A stretch of DNA of 64,000 nucleotides from VXPQ01 sp965117025 (GCA_965117025.1 OZ220746.1:2418001-2482000); one strand, 5' to 3'. Counted from the first letter of the stretch, positions 1 to 9,573 are shown. Notes: generated by a model from the letters alone, not told the origin. Numbers and translations are program-made.

Positions 1-1
1 C

Positions 2-1294
2 GACCGGCTGGCGGCGGAGGGTATGCGTTTCACGGACGCCCATTCGCCGTCCGCCGTATGCACGCCCACGCGCTACGGATTGCTTACCGGACGATACGCC
101 TGGCGGACCCGCCTGACACAAGGTGTCCTGGTGGGCTATTCCCCCAACCTGATCGACACGACCCGCCTGACGCTTCCCGGGATGTTGCGACAAGCCGGTT
201 ATGCGACGGCAGGCATCGGCAAATGGCATCTGGGGCTGGGGGACGCCGAACGGACCGACTATGCCCAGCCACTCCGTCCGGGACCGGTTTCCCTGGGATT
301 CGATTATTACTTCGGTATTCCGTCCTCGCTTGACTTCGAACCATATGTATGGTTCGAAAACGACCGGGTCGAGCAATTGCCCACGGATTCCATAGAGGCT
401 TCCCGGCCCTGTTGCAAGGAAGACTTTTACCGGGGAGGCGGCATTGCGCCGGATTTCCGGCATGTGGATGTGCTGCCCCGTACCGTCGAGAAGTCCGTGG
501 AATATGTGATGCAGGCGGGTGACAAGCCGTTTTTTCTGTACGTTCCCTTCTCCGCACCGCATACGCCCTGGCTGCCGACCGAGCCGTTCCTGGGGAGCAG
601 CGGTGCCGGGACCTACGGCGATTTCGCGGTGCAAGTGGATGCCGGGGTGGGGGATATCCTCAACGCACTGGACGAGGCGGGCGTCGCGGAAAATACACTG
701 GTCGTGTTCACCAGCGACAATGGCGCCCACTGGCTTCCGTACGAAATCGAAATGTTCGACCACCGGGCGAATCTTGACTGGCGCGGGATGAAGGCGGACA
801 TTTACGAAGGCGGGCACCGCGTGCCCTTTGTCGCCCGCTGGCCGGGCAGGATCGAAGCAGGCTCGGTGAGCCATGAACTGATCTCGCTCGTCGATCTGAT
901 GGCGACGTTTGCCTCCGTTACCGGGCAGATGCTTCCCGACGATGCAGGCGAAGACAGCTACGATCTGACGCCCGTGCTGCTGGGTGAATCTCTGGAAGGA
1001 CCCATCCGCGAGGCCACCGTGCATCACTCGGTCAACGGCACATTCGCTATCCGGCAGGGCTCCTGGAAGCTGATCGAAGGACTCGGATCGGGCGGTTTCA
1101 CACAGCCTGTATCCGTCGAGCCGGGCCCGGGAGATCCGCCGGGACAGTTGTACCACCTTGGAGACGATCCGGGCGAGACGAACAATCTGTATGCAGAGCA
1201 CCCGGAAGTCGTCGAAAGGCTATCCGCCTTGCTCGCCCGGTACCGGGAACAGGGATACAGCCGCCCAATGACCGGGGCCCCCGCTCAACACTGA
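2..1294 (+). CDS. Sulfatase (S1 family), 5' end outside window
   Basis: Hydrolyses sulfate esters, probably on a polysaccharide or glycosaminoglycan; the substrate cannot be read from sequence. The open frame runs from base 2 with no start in view, so the N-terminus lies upstream; the ATG at 23 is internal because the preceding residues (DRLAAEG) already match the sulfatase core. The signature CTPTR, just after the visible start, carries the cysteine that is converted to formylglycine. Other active-site elements follow in the usual order: GIGKWHLG, APHTPW and FTSDNG. About 430 residues are visible. The family is normally exported and needs a sulfatase-modifying enzyme, which is not in this window. 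The next gene follows on the same strand. The family call is secure; the substrate is unknown. Confidence 0.93.
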   Translation, partial: DRLAAEGMRFTDAHSPSAVCTPTRYGLLTGRYAWRTRLTQGVLVGYSPNLIDTTRLTLPGMLRQAGYATAGIGKWHLGLGDAERTDYAQPLRPGPVSLGFDYYFGIPSSLDFEPYVWFENDRVEQLPTDSIEASRPCCKEDFYRGGGIAPDFRHVDVLPRTVEKSVEYVMQAGDKPFFLYVPFSAPHTPWLPTEPFLGSSGAGTYGDFAVQVDAGVGDILNALDEAGVAENTLVVFTSDNGAHWLPYEIEMFDHRANLDWRGMKADIYEGGHRVPFVARWPGRIEAGSVSHELISLVDLMATFASVTGQMLPDDAGEDSYDLTPVLLGESLEGPIREATVHHSVNGTFAIRQGSWKLIEGLGSGGFTQPVSVEPGPGDPPGQLYHLGDDPGETNNLYAEHPEVVERLSALLARYREQGYSRPMTGAPAQH

Positions 1295-1382
1295 TATAAT
1301 GAAACCGTACGAAACTATGGATATCCGGAACGCAACCCCGGCTCGTCACAGAAGCAACGGCAAAGCCACCTGGATCGAATCC

Positions 1383-2675
1383 ATGGGATCGCTGCCCCGC
1401 TTCCGCGCTGTGTTTGTGTTGTTTGCAGCGTTGCTCTTCTGTGTGCCCGCGGCGACACAGGCTTTTTCCCAGTCTTTTGCGCCGGCCACCCCGGAGGAGG
1501 CGGGCGTTTCTTCGGAACGGCTTGCACGCATCGATGCGGCACTCGAACAGTACATCGAGGAAGAACGGCTACCGGGCGCCGCACTCGTAATAGGCCGGCG
1601 TGGGCATGTCGTCTACGCCAGGGCGTTCGGCTACCGGGACCGTGAGGCGGAAGAACCGCTCGATGTTACTGATCTTTTTCGCATCGCTTCGCAGACCAAG
1701 GCGGTCATTTCCGTGGGCGTGATGATTTTGCAGGAGCAGGGACACCTGCTGATCGATCAGGACCTGAGCGATTTTATTCCCGAATTCGACAGCACCACCG
1801 TCGCCGTGGAGAAAGAGGAAGGGGGCTACGAGATAGTTCCTGCCAATCGCAGCATCACGGTGCGCGATTTGCTCACGCACACCGCCGGCATCGGGTATGG
1901 TTGGGGACCCGCCGCCGAGCGCTGGGTGGAGGCAGGTATACAGGGATGGTATTTTGCGGATCGCGATGAGCCGATTGCTGCAACGGTCGAGCGCATGGGC
2001 GATTTACCCATGGATGACCAACCGGGCGAGCAGTTCGTGTACGGCTACGCTACGGACATTCTGGGCGTGGTTATCGAGCGGGCTTCCGGGATGCCGCTGG
2101 ACGAATTTCTGCAGGTCGAGATTTTCGAGCCGCTGGGCATGGTGGATACGCACTTCTACGTGCCTCCGGAAAAAGCGGACCGGCTCACAGTGGTGTACTC
2201 GGTGACGGAAATGAACGGGATGGTTCGCGCACCCGATCCTGGTCACATGGTCGGCCAGGGCATGTATCTCGAGGGGCCGCGAAAGAGTTTTTCCGGGGGC
2301 GCGGGTCTGGTTTCCACGCCGGGAGATTATGCCCGCTTTCTCGAGGCGCTCCGCCGGGGAGGAATACTTGACGGTACGCGCATCCTGTCGCCCAAGACCG
2401 TGCAACTGATGACCGTCGATCATGTGCACGACGCATGGCAGGGAGGCGGCGGTGGTGGATTTGGTCTGGGTTTCGGCGTGACCGAGGAGCTCGGATGGAG
2501 CGGATTGCCGGGTTCTCCGGGAGCATACACATGGGGAGGGGCCTATCACACTACGTACTGGGTCGATCCGGTGGAAGAACTGGTCGTTTCGTATATGACG
2601 CAGGTTATCCCTGCCCAGGGTCTTGACGACCACCAGCGTATCCGGGCGCTTGTCTACCAGGCGCTGGTGGATTGA
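1383..2675 (+). CDS. Exported serine hydrolase of the beta-lactamase/EstB family
   Basis: A class C beta-lactamase-fold serine hydrolase of about 430 residues, probably an esterase or peptidase-like enzyme rather than a true beta-lactamase. SQTK near residue 103 is the SxxK nucleophile motif, and YGYATD is in the place of the YxN motif, with its third residue not Asn. A KTG box is not evident; GGAYHTTYW lies in that region, as in esterase-like members. The start at 1383 gives a clean signal peptide (MGSLPRFR, a hydrophobic run, then ATQA). The frame is open back to an ATG at 1299, only four bases after the sulfatase stop, so a 28-residue longer product is possible. The gene probably shares a transcript with the upstream sulfatase. 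Confidence 0.85.
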   Translation: MGSLPRFRAVFVLFAALLFCVPAATQAFSQSFAPATPEEAGVSSERLARIDAALEQYIEEERLPGAALVIGRRGHVVYARAFGYRDREAEEPLDVTDLFRIASQTKAVISVGVMILQEQGHLLIDQDLSDFIPEFDSTTVAVEKEEGGYEIVPANRSITVRDLLTHTAGIGYGWGPAAERWVEAGIQGWYFADRDEPIAATVERMGDLPMDDQPGEQFVYGYATDILGVVIERASGMPLDEFLQVEIFEPLGMVDTHFYVPPEKADRLTVVYSVTEMNGMVRAPDPGHMVGQGMYLEGPRKSFSGGAGLVSTPGDYARFLEALRRGGILDGTRILSPKTVQLMTVDHVHDAWQGGGGGGFGLGFGVTEELGWSGLPGSPGAYTWGGAYHTTYWVDPVEELVVSYMTQVIPAQGLDDHQRIRALVYQALVD

Positions 2676-2796
2676 AGGGCCTGGACTGAATCGGCGCAAG
2701 ATGCGGCGCAGGGGTTGCGAACGTCGATTCGGATCGGGAAAGCGATGCGGTCGGGGGCTGCCGAGGTGCGCATTTTGGCGCGGCGTCGCGCAGGGC

Positions 2797-2824
2797 TTGA
2801 CAGCAAACGAAAAATTTGTACATT
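2797..2824 (+). promoter_or_regulatory. Sigma70-like promoter upstream of the Gfo/Idh gene
   Basis: TTGACA (2797-2802) is separated by 16 bases from TACATT (2819-2824), about 116 bases ahead of the start codon at 2941. The same -10 hexamer, TACATT, is found ahead of the TPR lipoprotein gene at 15334. Called by eye from two hexamers and their spacing. Confidence 0.4.
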
Positions 2825-2940
2825 CAAAAGGAATACACAGGCGCGGTGGCATGCCGGGGGTATTGCAGGTGCGATAGCCTCCATAGCCACAGGAAGATGT
2901 ACTCATTCCGGTCAACTACTCACGAAGACGCAATACGCTG

Positions 2941-4443
2941 ATGGAAGGATCGAAAAAGGGTTTTTCACGCAGAAAATTTATCGGGGGCATGGCGGCGGCC
3001 TCGGCTCTCTCTGTAGTTCCTCGTCATGTACTGGGCGGTGCGGGCTTTGTAGCCCCCAGCGACAAGATCAACATTGCGCAGATCGGCGCCGGCACCCAGG
3101 CGCTTCGCCAGTTGAACGGTGGTACGATGCAGCGCGACGACGTCCGGATTACGAGCGTCACCGATCCCAACCGCGATACGCAGGATTATGTGGATTGGGG
3201 CCGGTTCGGCACGCGGCGCAGTATCCGCCGGTTGCTGCAGGATGATTCCTGGGGCGAGGGCGATACGGGCACGCGCGGCGGCCGCGATTATGCCAAGCGC
3301 GTCATCGATACGTACTATGCCGAGTCGGGCGAGTCCGACGGGGTGCGCGCGTACGAGGATTACCGGGAGATGCTTGCGGCCGAAGACGACGCGGACGCCG
3401 TGGTCGTTATCGTGCCGGATCACCTTCATGCGCACATTTCCATTGCCGCCATGAAGGCGGGGAAAGCGGTCATCATGCACAAGCCGGTCGGGCTTTCGCC
3501 GCATGAAGTGCGCCGTGTTCTCGAGACGGAAAAGGAAACCGGCGCCGTGACGCATCTGCTGGCCTACAGCGCGCCGGAGAACCACGGGCGCCTGAAAGGC
3601 TGGCTGGAAATCGGCGCCATAGGGCATGTCCGTGAAGTGCACAACTGGACGAACCGGCCCGTGTGGCCCCAGGCATGGCCTGATTATCCCCGGGAGCAGG
3701 CGGCGATTCCCGACGGATTCAATTGGGATCTGTGGCAAGGGCCCGTCCCGCATCAGCAGTACCATCCGCTCCTGACGCACACGCTGTACCGGGGCTGGTA
3801 CAACTACGGGGCAGGGTGCCTCGGCGACATGGGTAATTACAGCTTGTGGCAGCCGCATCGTTTCCTGAAGTTAGGAGCGCCGGACATGGTGGAAGCCTAC
3901 ACGAGCAAGAGCGTGATTCTGGGTGACGATCTGGTATGCCAGACGCGTCATTATTCGCCGGTCGCTTTTCCGAGCGCCAGCCAGATTCATTTCCGGCATC
4001 CCGGCACGGAGGATCGTCCTGCAATAGATGTCTACTGGTATAGCGGTTCCATGAAACCGCAGACGCCGGAGGAATTGTTCATGGCAGATGGACAACTTCC
4101 GGGCGAGGGCATGTTGTTCGTCGGTGACGGTGGCAAAATCCTTTGCGGTTTCCGGGGAGAGAATCCGCGATTGCTCCCGGAGGCGCGGATGGCGTCCATG
4201 AATATCGAGGAAGAGGAAGTCCGCGAGATGAATCAGGACGACGAGTGGACCGAAGCCGTACGCACGAAGGAGCCCTCGCGCGGGTCGTTCGCCGAAGCAG
4301 CCAGTCTTGCAGAGACGACGGCGCTGGGTATCGCCGCCGTGCAGAATCCGGCCACGCGTTTGCTCTGGGATTCGGAGAACATGACGTTCACGAACGCCGA
4401 CGTTCCGGCACACCGTACGTACCGGGAAGGCTGGGAACTGTAG
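2941..4443 (+). CDS. Tat-exported Gfo/Idh/MocA family oxidoreductase
   Basis: An NAD(P)-type sugar or polyol dehydrogenase fold of 500 residues. The N-terminus SRRKFIGGMAAASALSVV is a twin-arginine export signal, so the enzyme should be folded with its cofactor before export. The nucleotide-binding fold starts with INIAQIGAG. The conserved lysine motif, usually EKPxA, reads HKPVG near residue 181 and keeps the Lys. C-terminal features (TLYRGWYNYGAGCLGDMG) match the exported Bacteroidota/Planctomycetota subgroup. It stands alone after a 265-base gap containing a promoter-like sequence. Exported members of this family are known to oxidise glycosides at C3; that role here is inference, supported by the DUF1080 hydrolase at 11648. 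Confidence 0.9.
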   Translation: MEGSKKGFSRRKFIGGMAAASALSVVPRHVLGGAGFVAPSDKINIAQIGAGTQALRQLNGGTMQRDDVRITSVTDPNRDTQDYVDWGRFGTRRSIRRLLQDDSWGEGDTGTRGGRDYAKRVIDTYYAESGESDGVRAYEDYREMLAAEDDADAVVVIVPDHLHAHISIAAMKAGKAVIMHKPVGLSPHEVRRVLETEKETGAVTHLLAYSAPENHGRLKGWLEIGAIGHVREVHNWTNRPVWPQAWPDYPREQAAIPDGFNWDLWQGPVPHQQYHPLLTHTLYRGWYNYGAGCLGDMGNYSLWQPHRFLKLGAPDMVEAYTSKSVILGDDLVCQTRHYSPVAFPSASQIHFRHPGTEDRPAIDVYWYSGSMKPQTPEELFMADGQLPGEGMLFVGDGGKILCGFRGENPRLLPEARMASMNIEEEEVREMNQDDEWTEAVRTKEPSRGSFAEAASLAETTALGIAAVQNPATRLLWDSENMTFTNADVPAHRTYREGWEL

Positions 4444-4444
4444 C

Positions 4445-4460
4445 CGGAATGCGCATTCCG
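4445..4460. terminator. Perfect 16-bp palindrome after the Gfo/Idh stop codon
   Basis: CGGAATGCGCATTCCG begins one base after the stop at 4443. It can form a 6-bp stem with a 4-base GCGC loop, or a cruciform. No T-run follows, so it is not a classic intrinsic terminator. It lies between two convergent genes, where a terminator is expected. Confidence 0.4.
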
Positions 4461-4467
4461 AAAGGAG

Positions 4468-4519
4468 CCGCACACGGCTTGTAAACCAGTATTTGTGCTG
4501 AGTTGTACACCGTGTGCGG
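4468..4519. terminator. 10-bp perfect inverted repeat with 32-base loop
   Basis: CCGCACACGG (4468-4477) pairs exactly with CCGTGTGCGG (4510-4519) across a 32-base AT-richer loop. With the palindrome at 4445-4460 it fills most of the convergent gap between the Gfo/Idh and permease genes. It may be a bidirectional terminator or transcript-stabilising structure; no T-tract follows on either strand. Confidence 0.4.
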
Positions 4520-4534
4520 GATGTTCCTCTGCCG

Positions 4535-5839
4535 TCAGGCCAGGAACACGTAGCGTAGCAGGAAAAGCGCTGCGAGCAGGTGCACCAGCCAGGAGACCTG
4601 GCCTGCGCGCCCCCGCAATATCTTGAGGGCGGAAAAGGCGATCATACCCATGGCCAGTCCGTCGGCAATGCTGAACGTGAGCGGCATGCCCGCCATGATC
4701 AGGATGGCGGGGACCGCCGTGTCGATGTTATCCCACTCGATTTCTCGCGCCAGCCCGACCGTGGTTGCGCCAATGATGATCAGCGCTGCCGCAACGACCG
4801 CTGCCGGAATGGAGGTGGCAAAGAATGCGGCCGGCAGGGCGATGAGAAACAATACACCGGTGACGACCGCCGTCAACCCGGATCGTCCGCCGGCGGCGAT
4901 CCCGGCGGCGCTTTCTATATAGGTGGTCACCGTGGATGTGCCGGTCAGCGCGCCTCCTATCGTCGCTGCTCCGTCTACGCCCAGCATGCGTCCGAGGCGG
5001 GGCACCTCTCCTTTGTCGTTTTCGAGACCTGCTTTTTTGATCAGCCCGATCACGGTGCCGAGGGAATCGAAGAAATCCACGAAAAGCATGGCGAAAACAA
5101 TATCCAGCAGCCCGATAGACAAGGCCCCCTGCAGGTCGAGCGCAAAGAACCCATCCAGTGCGCCGCCTTCCTGAGAAGCGCCGCCCCCGAGCATGCCCAG
5201 CGGGATGGCTGCCAGCGTGGCTACCACGATGCCGATAAGAATGCCGGCCCGTATCCCCCGCGACAGTAGTGTTGCAATCAGAAACAATGTCCCGATCGCC
5301 AGCAGGGCCTGGGGCGAGGTCAGGTCGCCGCGCGTCACGAGCGTGGCCGGATGCGCCTGGATCAGCCCGGCGTTATTCAGGCCGATCATCATCAGAAAAA
5401 GCCCGATGCCCGCTCCGATGGCGGGAAGCAGTTCACGAGGCATCATGCGCACGATGGCTTGCCGGACCCCTACGGCGGTAAGCAGCACGAAAACCACTCC
5501 CGAAAGAAATACGACCCCGAGCGCTTCCTGCCAATCGAGGCCCATTCCCTGCACGACTGTGTAGGTAAAGAACGCGTTCAGCCCCATGCCGGGCGCCACC
5601 GCCAGCGGCAGCCGGGCCCACAGTCCCATGGCGATCGTACCGATCCCGCTCATCAGGCAGGTCGCGAATGCTGCAGCTGCCGGAGGAATACCGGCGTCCG
5701 CGAGAATGGCGGGGTTCACGGCGATGATGTAGCTCATCGCCAGGAAGGTCGTTGCGCCGGCGAGGACCTCTGTACGCACCGACGTGCCGAGGGCAGGGAG
5801 GTCGAAGTAGCGTTCGAGGCGGTTCAACAGGGAAGACAT
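4535..5839 (-). CDS. NCS2 purine permease, AzgA (adenine/guanine/hypoxanthine) type
   Basis: An inner-membrane nucleobase transporter of 434 residues with the usual 12-14 membrane segments. The N-terminus RYFDLPALGTSVRTEVLAG and the following TFLAMSYIIAVNP are diagnostic of the AzgA branch of NCS2 rather than UraA/XanQ. GMGLNAFFTYTVV and the GTSTVTTYIESAAG block lie in the substrate-site helices of that branch. The chosen start at 5839 (MSSLLNRL) fits family members; the frame continues upstream to an ATG at 5872. The gene is convergent with the Gfo/Idh gene and divergent from the PIG-L gene. A nucleoside hydrolase at 14186 could release the bases it carries, though the two genes are far apart. 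Confidence 0.9.
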   Translation of the reverse strand: MSSLLNRLERYFDLPALGTSVRTEVLAGATTFLAMSYIIAVNPAILADAGIPPAAAAFATCLMSGIGTIAMGLWARLPLAVAPGMGLNAFFTYTVVQGMGLDWQEALGVVFLSGVVFVLLTAVGVRQAIVRMMPRELLPAIGAGIGLFLMMIGLNNAGLIQAHPATLVTRGDLTSPQALLAIGTLFLIATLLSRGIRAGILIGIVVATLAAIPLGMLGGGASQEGGALDGFFALDLQGALSIGLLDIVFAMLFVDFFDSLGTVIGLIKKAGLENDKGEVPRLGRMLGVDGAATIGGALTGTSTVTTYIESAAGIAAGGRSGLTAVVTGVLFLIALPAAFFATSIPAAVVAAALIIIGATTVGLAREIEWDNIDTAVPAILIMAGMPLTFSIADGLAMGMIAFSALKILRGRAGQVSWLVHLLAALFLLRYVFLA

Positions 5840-6022
5840 GGTGGTGTGCGATGATGGGGGACGGACGTACAAAGCCGTTCCGGACTGTTTGTTGGCTGTT
5901 GGTTTCGGGCGGGAAACCGCATCGAAATTAGCCCAATCTCCACAAACAAAGTTAAGAGAATGAATTTTTTCCGTACGTTACGCAAGCGATCCCCGTTGCA
6001 CAAACGATCTCCACCCGTACCT

Positions 6023-6919
6023 ATGCGCTACACTGTCTCTTTTCTATCGATTCTGTTTTTCGCCTTTTTTGCCGTCGTATCGATCCATGCGCAATCGGCT
6101 GAGCCCTTGCGCGTCATTGCTTTCGGAGCGCATCCCGACGATGCCGAACTGAAAGTCGGTGGCGTGGCCTATCTCTGGGCGCAGGAGGGCGCTGCTGTGA
6201 AGTTCGTGTCCATGACCAACGGTGATGTCGGCCATTTCGAACAATCAGGCGGTCCGCTTGCGCAGCGGCGCGCAGCCGAGGTGTCCGTTTGCGCGGATAT
6301 TTTCGGGATTACGACGGAAGTCTACGATATCCACGACGCGGAACTCATGCCGACGCTGGAGAACCGGAGGAAGGTGGTGCGAACCATTCGCGAATGGGAT
6401 GCGGATATTGTGATGGCGCACCGGCGGTACGATTATCATCCGGATCATCGTTACACAGGCGAACTCGTGGAAGATGCCGCCGTAACGGTGGTCGCGCCGT
6501 TTTTCGAGGCCCTGACGCCTGGCGTGGACCGCAACCCCGTTTTCCTGTATCTGTATGACGGCTTCCAAAAGCCTTATCCATTCCAGCCGGACCTGGTGGT
6601 AGGCATCGACGAGGCGGCGGAGGCGAAGTGGGATTGCATCCGCGCCATGCCTTCCCAGTTTGCCGATGCCGATTCCTGGCAGGGGCGGTATCTGCCGAAC
6701 GTCCCGGAGGATCCGGAGGAGCGTGCTGAATTCATTCTGGATTATATGAAAACCCGCAGCGCCGCCGTAGCCGACAAATACCGCGACCGGCTCATCGAAT
6801 TGTACGGCGAGGAGAAGGGACGCGCGATCGTCTACGCCGAAGCGTTCGAGATTTCCGAGTACGGACGCCGACCCAGCGAGGAAGAACTCCGGACGTTGTT
6901 TCCCACCTTTGACGAGTAG
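6023..6919 (+). CDS. Exported PIG-L/LmbE family deacetylase
   Basis: A zinc-dependent N-acetylglucosaminyl deacetylase-fold enzyme of about 298 residues. The AHPDDAE motif near residue 38 supplies the zinc and catalytic Asp/His, and YDYHPDHRYTG carries the later histidines. The start at 6023 gives a standard signal peptide (MRYTVSFLSILFFAFFAVV, cleaved after HAQ), so it probably acts in the periplasm or outside. The frame extends upstream to an ATG at 5960, but that stretch (basic, no hydrophobic run) would spoil the signal. Likely substrates are N-acetylated sugars or glycolipids; the exact one is unknown. It is convergent with the sulfatase at 6991 and both may act on amino-sugar glycans (inference). 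Confidence 0.88.
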   Translation: MRYTVSFLSILFFAFFAVVSIHAQSAEPLRVIAFGAHPDDAELKVGGVAYLWAQEGAAVKFVSMTNGDVGHFEQSGGPLAQRRAAEVSVCADIFGITTEVYDIHDAELMPTLENRRKVVRTIREWDADIVMAHRRYDYHPDHRYTGELVEDAAVTVVAPFFEALTPGVDRNPVFLYLYDGFQKPYPFQPDLVVGIDEAAEAKWDCIRAMPSQFADADSWQGRYLPNVPEDPEERAEFILDYMKTRSAAVADKYRDRLIELYGEEKGRAIVYAEAFEISEYGRRPSEEELRTLFPTFDE

Positions 6920-6990
6920 ATCGCGCTCCGCTCGATGTGCCTGAACAGGTACGTCGCGTCGGTATGCCGTGACCGCCGCCCAGGCACTGC

Positions 6991-8460
6991 TTACCCTTTT
7001 GCGGGCGGCATCCGCTCGAAACTGCGATTCGGGAGGGCGTCGCCGGTTTCCCGGTGGTATTCGTCCGGAGTGCGGGCTTCCGGACTTGTGTCGCCCGTTG
7101 CTTCCTGCCATGTTTCCAGCACGCCGCGCAGGCGCTCAAGGGCTTCGGCGTGCGCGGGGTCCTGTGACACGTCGTACAGTTCCTGCGGGTCGTCTGCGAC
7201 CAGATACAACTCTTCTTCCGGGCGAGGCGTGTCGAACACAATGTGCTGCTGCGGGGTTAGGGCTCCTTCATCCCGGAGCGCCCGCATTTTCTGAAACGTG
7301 CCCCCCCGAATGGCGTCCGCAGGCGGTCCGTTGGGAATGTCCGTGTAAAAATTCCGGATATACTTGTAGCGGCTGTCGCGTACGGCGCGCACGCGGTCGT
7401 CGAAGTCGTGCCAGTTTCTTTCGGCAAAGACGTGATCGCGTACGACGGCGGACGGGTCGTTAAGGATGGGCACGATGCTTTCTCCCTCGAACCAGGAGGG
7501 GCTTTCTACGCCGGCAAGGTCCAGCAGCGTGGGTGCAAGGTCCACGGTGCTCACCAGGCTGGCTGTCGTGGAGCCGGCCTCCACCCCGGCCGGAAAACGC
7601 ACGATCCACGGGGTGCGGACGCCGCTGTCGTATACCGTGGTCTTGGCGCGGGGAAACGGGGCTCCGTTGTCGCTTATGAACAGCACGAACGTGTTTTCTG
7701 CGACCTGTTGCCGGTCCAGTTCATCCAGCACATTGCCGACATAGTGATCCAGCCGGGCAATCTCGTCATAGTACAGTGCGAGGTCCTTTCGCACTTCCGG
7801 CGTGTCGGGCAAATAGGCGGGGACAACCACATCCTCAAGAGTATGCGGAGTATCGATGATGCCTTCCAGGTAGGGGCGATGGGGATCGAACGCGGAAAGC
7901 CATGCAAGGAAGGGTTGGCCTTCGGGCCGCTGCTTCAGGGCGTCCACCCATGACCCGGCGCCGCTGGCGTATCCTCCGCCCGGCATGAGTTCGTTTTCAT
8001 TCGCTTCTTCGGTAGTCCGTTCGCCGCCTCCCTGGATAACCAGATCGAACCGTGCGACGGCGGCATCGCCCAGATGCCATTTACCTGCGGATACGGTCCA
8101 GTATCCGGCCTCCCGGAGCAGATCTGCGAACGTGGTCTGATCCTCAGGCAAAGGCCAGTGCAATTGTTCGGCGCCGGTCTGATGCGGATATTTTCCGGTC
8201 AGAATGGAAGCCCGGCTGGGGCTGCATGAGCTGGTGGTAACGAAAGCATGGTCAAAGCGCATGCCGTGATCAGCCAGCCGCTGAAGATTCGGCGTCCGGA
8301 TAGAAGGATGACCGTATGGCGTGACATCCTCCCATCCCATATCGTCTGCGATGAGAATGACGAAGTTGGGCGGGTCGCCGGGAGCAGGTGCTTCGCCGCA
8401 GGCAGCGATACTCATGGTTGCCGCAAGCAGCAGGATGGCGGGAAGGAAATTTCGGAACAT
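6991..8460 (-). CDS. Lipoprotein sulfatase (S1 family, SGSH-like)
   Basis: A 489-residue sulfatase with a lipoprotein signal peptide (lipobox SIAAC), so it is probably anchored at the outer membrane or facing the periplasm. ILIADDMGWED supplies the first metal-binding aspartates. SCSPSR is the formylglycine site; then come GKWHLG, FDPHRP and FISDNG in order. The SSCSPSRASILTGKYPHQ block and HVFAERNWHDFDDR near the C-terminus resemble the N-sulfoglucosamine sulfohydrolase-like branch, so an N- or O-sulfated amino sugar is a reasonable substrate guess. It is divergent from the TRAP genes across a 135-base gap, which may place both under related control. Confidence 0.92.
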   Translation of the reverse strand: MFRNFLPAILLLAATMSIAACGEAPAPGDPPNFVILIADDMGWEDVTPYGHPSIRTPNLQRLADHGMRFDHAFVTTSSCSPSRASILTGKYPHQTGAEQLHWPLPEDQTTFADLLREAGYWTVSAGKWHLGDAAVARFDLVIQGGGERTTEEANENELMPGGGYASGAGSWVDALKQRPEGQPFLAWLSAFDPHRPYLEGIIDTPHTLEDVVVPAYLPDTPEVRKDLALYYDEIARLDHYVGNVLDELDRQQVAENTFVLFISDNGAPFPRAKTTVYDSGVRTPWIVRFPAGVEAGSTTASLVSTVDLAPTLLDLAGVESPSWFEGESIVPILNDPSAVVRDHVFAERNWHDFDDRVRAVRDSRYKYIRNFYTDIPNGPPADAIRGGTFQKMRALRDEGALTPQQHIVFDTPRPEEELYLVADDPQELYDVSQDPAHAEALERLRGVLETWQEATGDTSPEARTPDEYHRETGDALPNRSFERMPPAKG

Positions 8461-8595
8461 GGACGGGATGCAAAAAAATCAGGGGGTGGGTCTGTTTGTG
8501 TCTAAAGTATGCCGTACTTTCGGGAAGCCGCTTGCAGGGTGTGTCGGCGGTACGCCCCCCAAAGATACTGCATCACTCGTTTACGATTCGAACCC

Positions 8596-9573
8596 GTGCG
8601 ATTTTGGAAAACGTGGTGCCTGACTGCGGCGTTATGCCTGTCGGCGTGTACTTCGGGGTCCGATGTGGTCGTCATCAAAATGGGGCACGGCCTGGATGCG
8701 TCGCATTCCGTGCATCAGGCCATGGTGTATTTCGGCGAACGTCTTGCCGCAAAGTCCGATTCGACGATGCGGGTGGACGTATACCCCAGCCAGCAACTCG
8801 GCACCGAGCGCGAACTGCTGGAGCTTCTGCAAATCGGCAGCGTGGGGATGACCAAGGTGTCGTCGGCGGCGCTGGAAGGATTCGTTCCGGAGTACCAGGT
8901 GCTGGGGCTGCCGTACCTTTTCCGGGACGAACGCCATCGTTTCGATGTGTTCTGGGACAGCGAAGTAGGGCAGGATATTCTTGCCAGCGGGCAGGAGTTC
9001 GGGCTGCGTGGCCTGACCTACTACGATGCCGGCACACGCAGCTTCTACACGAAGACGCGGCCGGTGCAGACGCCTGCCGATTTGCAGGGACTCAAGATCC
9101 GGGTGCAGGAAAGCCCGGTCGCCATGCGTATGGTGCAGGCGCTGGGCGGTTCGCCTACGCCGATCGCATGGGGCGAACTGTATACGGCGCTTCAGCAGGG
9201 CGTGGTGGACGGCGCGGAGAACAATCCGCCATCGTTCTACCTGTCCGGACATTATGAAGTGTGCAAATATTACACGCTGGATGCGCACACCGCGGTGCCC
9301 GATGTGGTGCTGGTCAGCATGACGCTCTGGAACGATCTGACGGAACAGCAACGGGAGTGGCTCCAGGAAGCCGCGCTCGAATCGGCGGTGCGCCAGCGTG
9401 CGCTGTGGGCCGAATCCGTGAACGAGTCGCTGGCGGCGGTGCGCGAGGCGGGCGTCGAGATTATCGAGCCGGATATTGCTCCCTTTGCGGAGGGGGTTGC
9501 CTCGATGTACGATGCGTACCGGGACGATCCGATGATCCACTCTCTGATTGAACGCATCCGGGAGGTCAGGTAG
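8596..9573 (+). CDS. dctP: TRAP transporter substrate-binding lipoprotein DctP
   Basis: Extracytoplasmic solute-binding subunit of a tripartite ATP-independent periplasmic (TRAP) importer for an organic acid or acidic sugar. The GTG at 8596 gives MRFWKTW, a hydrophobic stretch and lipobox LSAC, which fits a lipoprotein; the frame is open upstream to 8509, but that sequence is not signal-like. The mature part (about 300 residues) has the DctP fold. LKIRVQESPVAMRMVQALGG contains the conserved Arg that binds the substrate carboxylate, and TPIAWGELYTALQQGVVDGAENN is the family signature. The stop overlaps the next start by one base (TAGTG), indicating coupling with dctQ. Confidence 0.95.
   Translation: MRFWKTWCLTAALCLSACTSGSDVVVIKMGHGLDASHSVHQAMVYFGERLAAKSDSTMRVDVYPSQQLGTERELLELLQIGSVGMTKVSSAALEGFVPEYQVLGLPYLFRDERHRFDVFWDSEVGQDILASGQEFGLRGLTYYDAGTRSFYTKTRPVQTPADLQGLKIRVQESPVAMRMVQALGGSPTPIAWGELYTALQQGVVDGAENNPPSFYLSGHYEVCKYYTLDAHTAVPDVVLVSMTLWNDLTEQQREWLQEAALESAVRQRALWAESVNESLAAVREAGVEIIEPDIAPFAEGVASMYDAYRDDPMIHSLIERIREVR

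Noticed and set aside
6941..6988. Inverted repeat GTGCCTG/CAGGCAC between the PIG-L and sulfatase genes
   Set aside because: Arms of only seven bases separated by more than 30 bases, with no T-run; within chance expectation.
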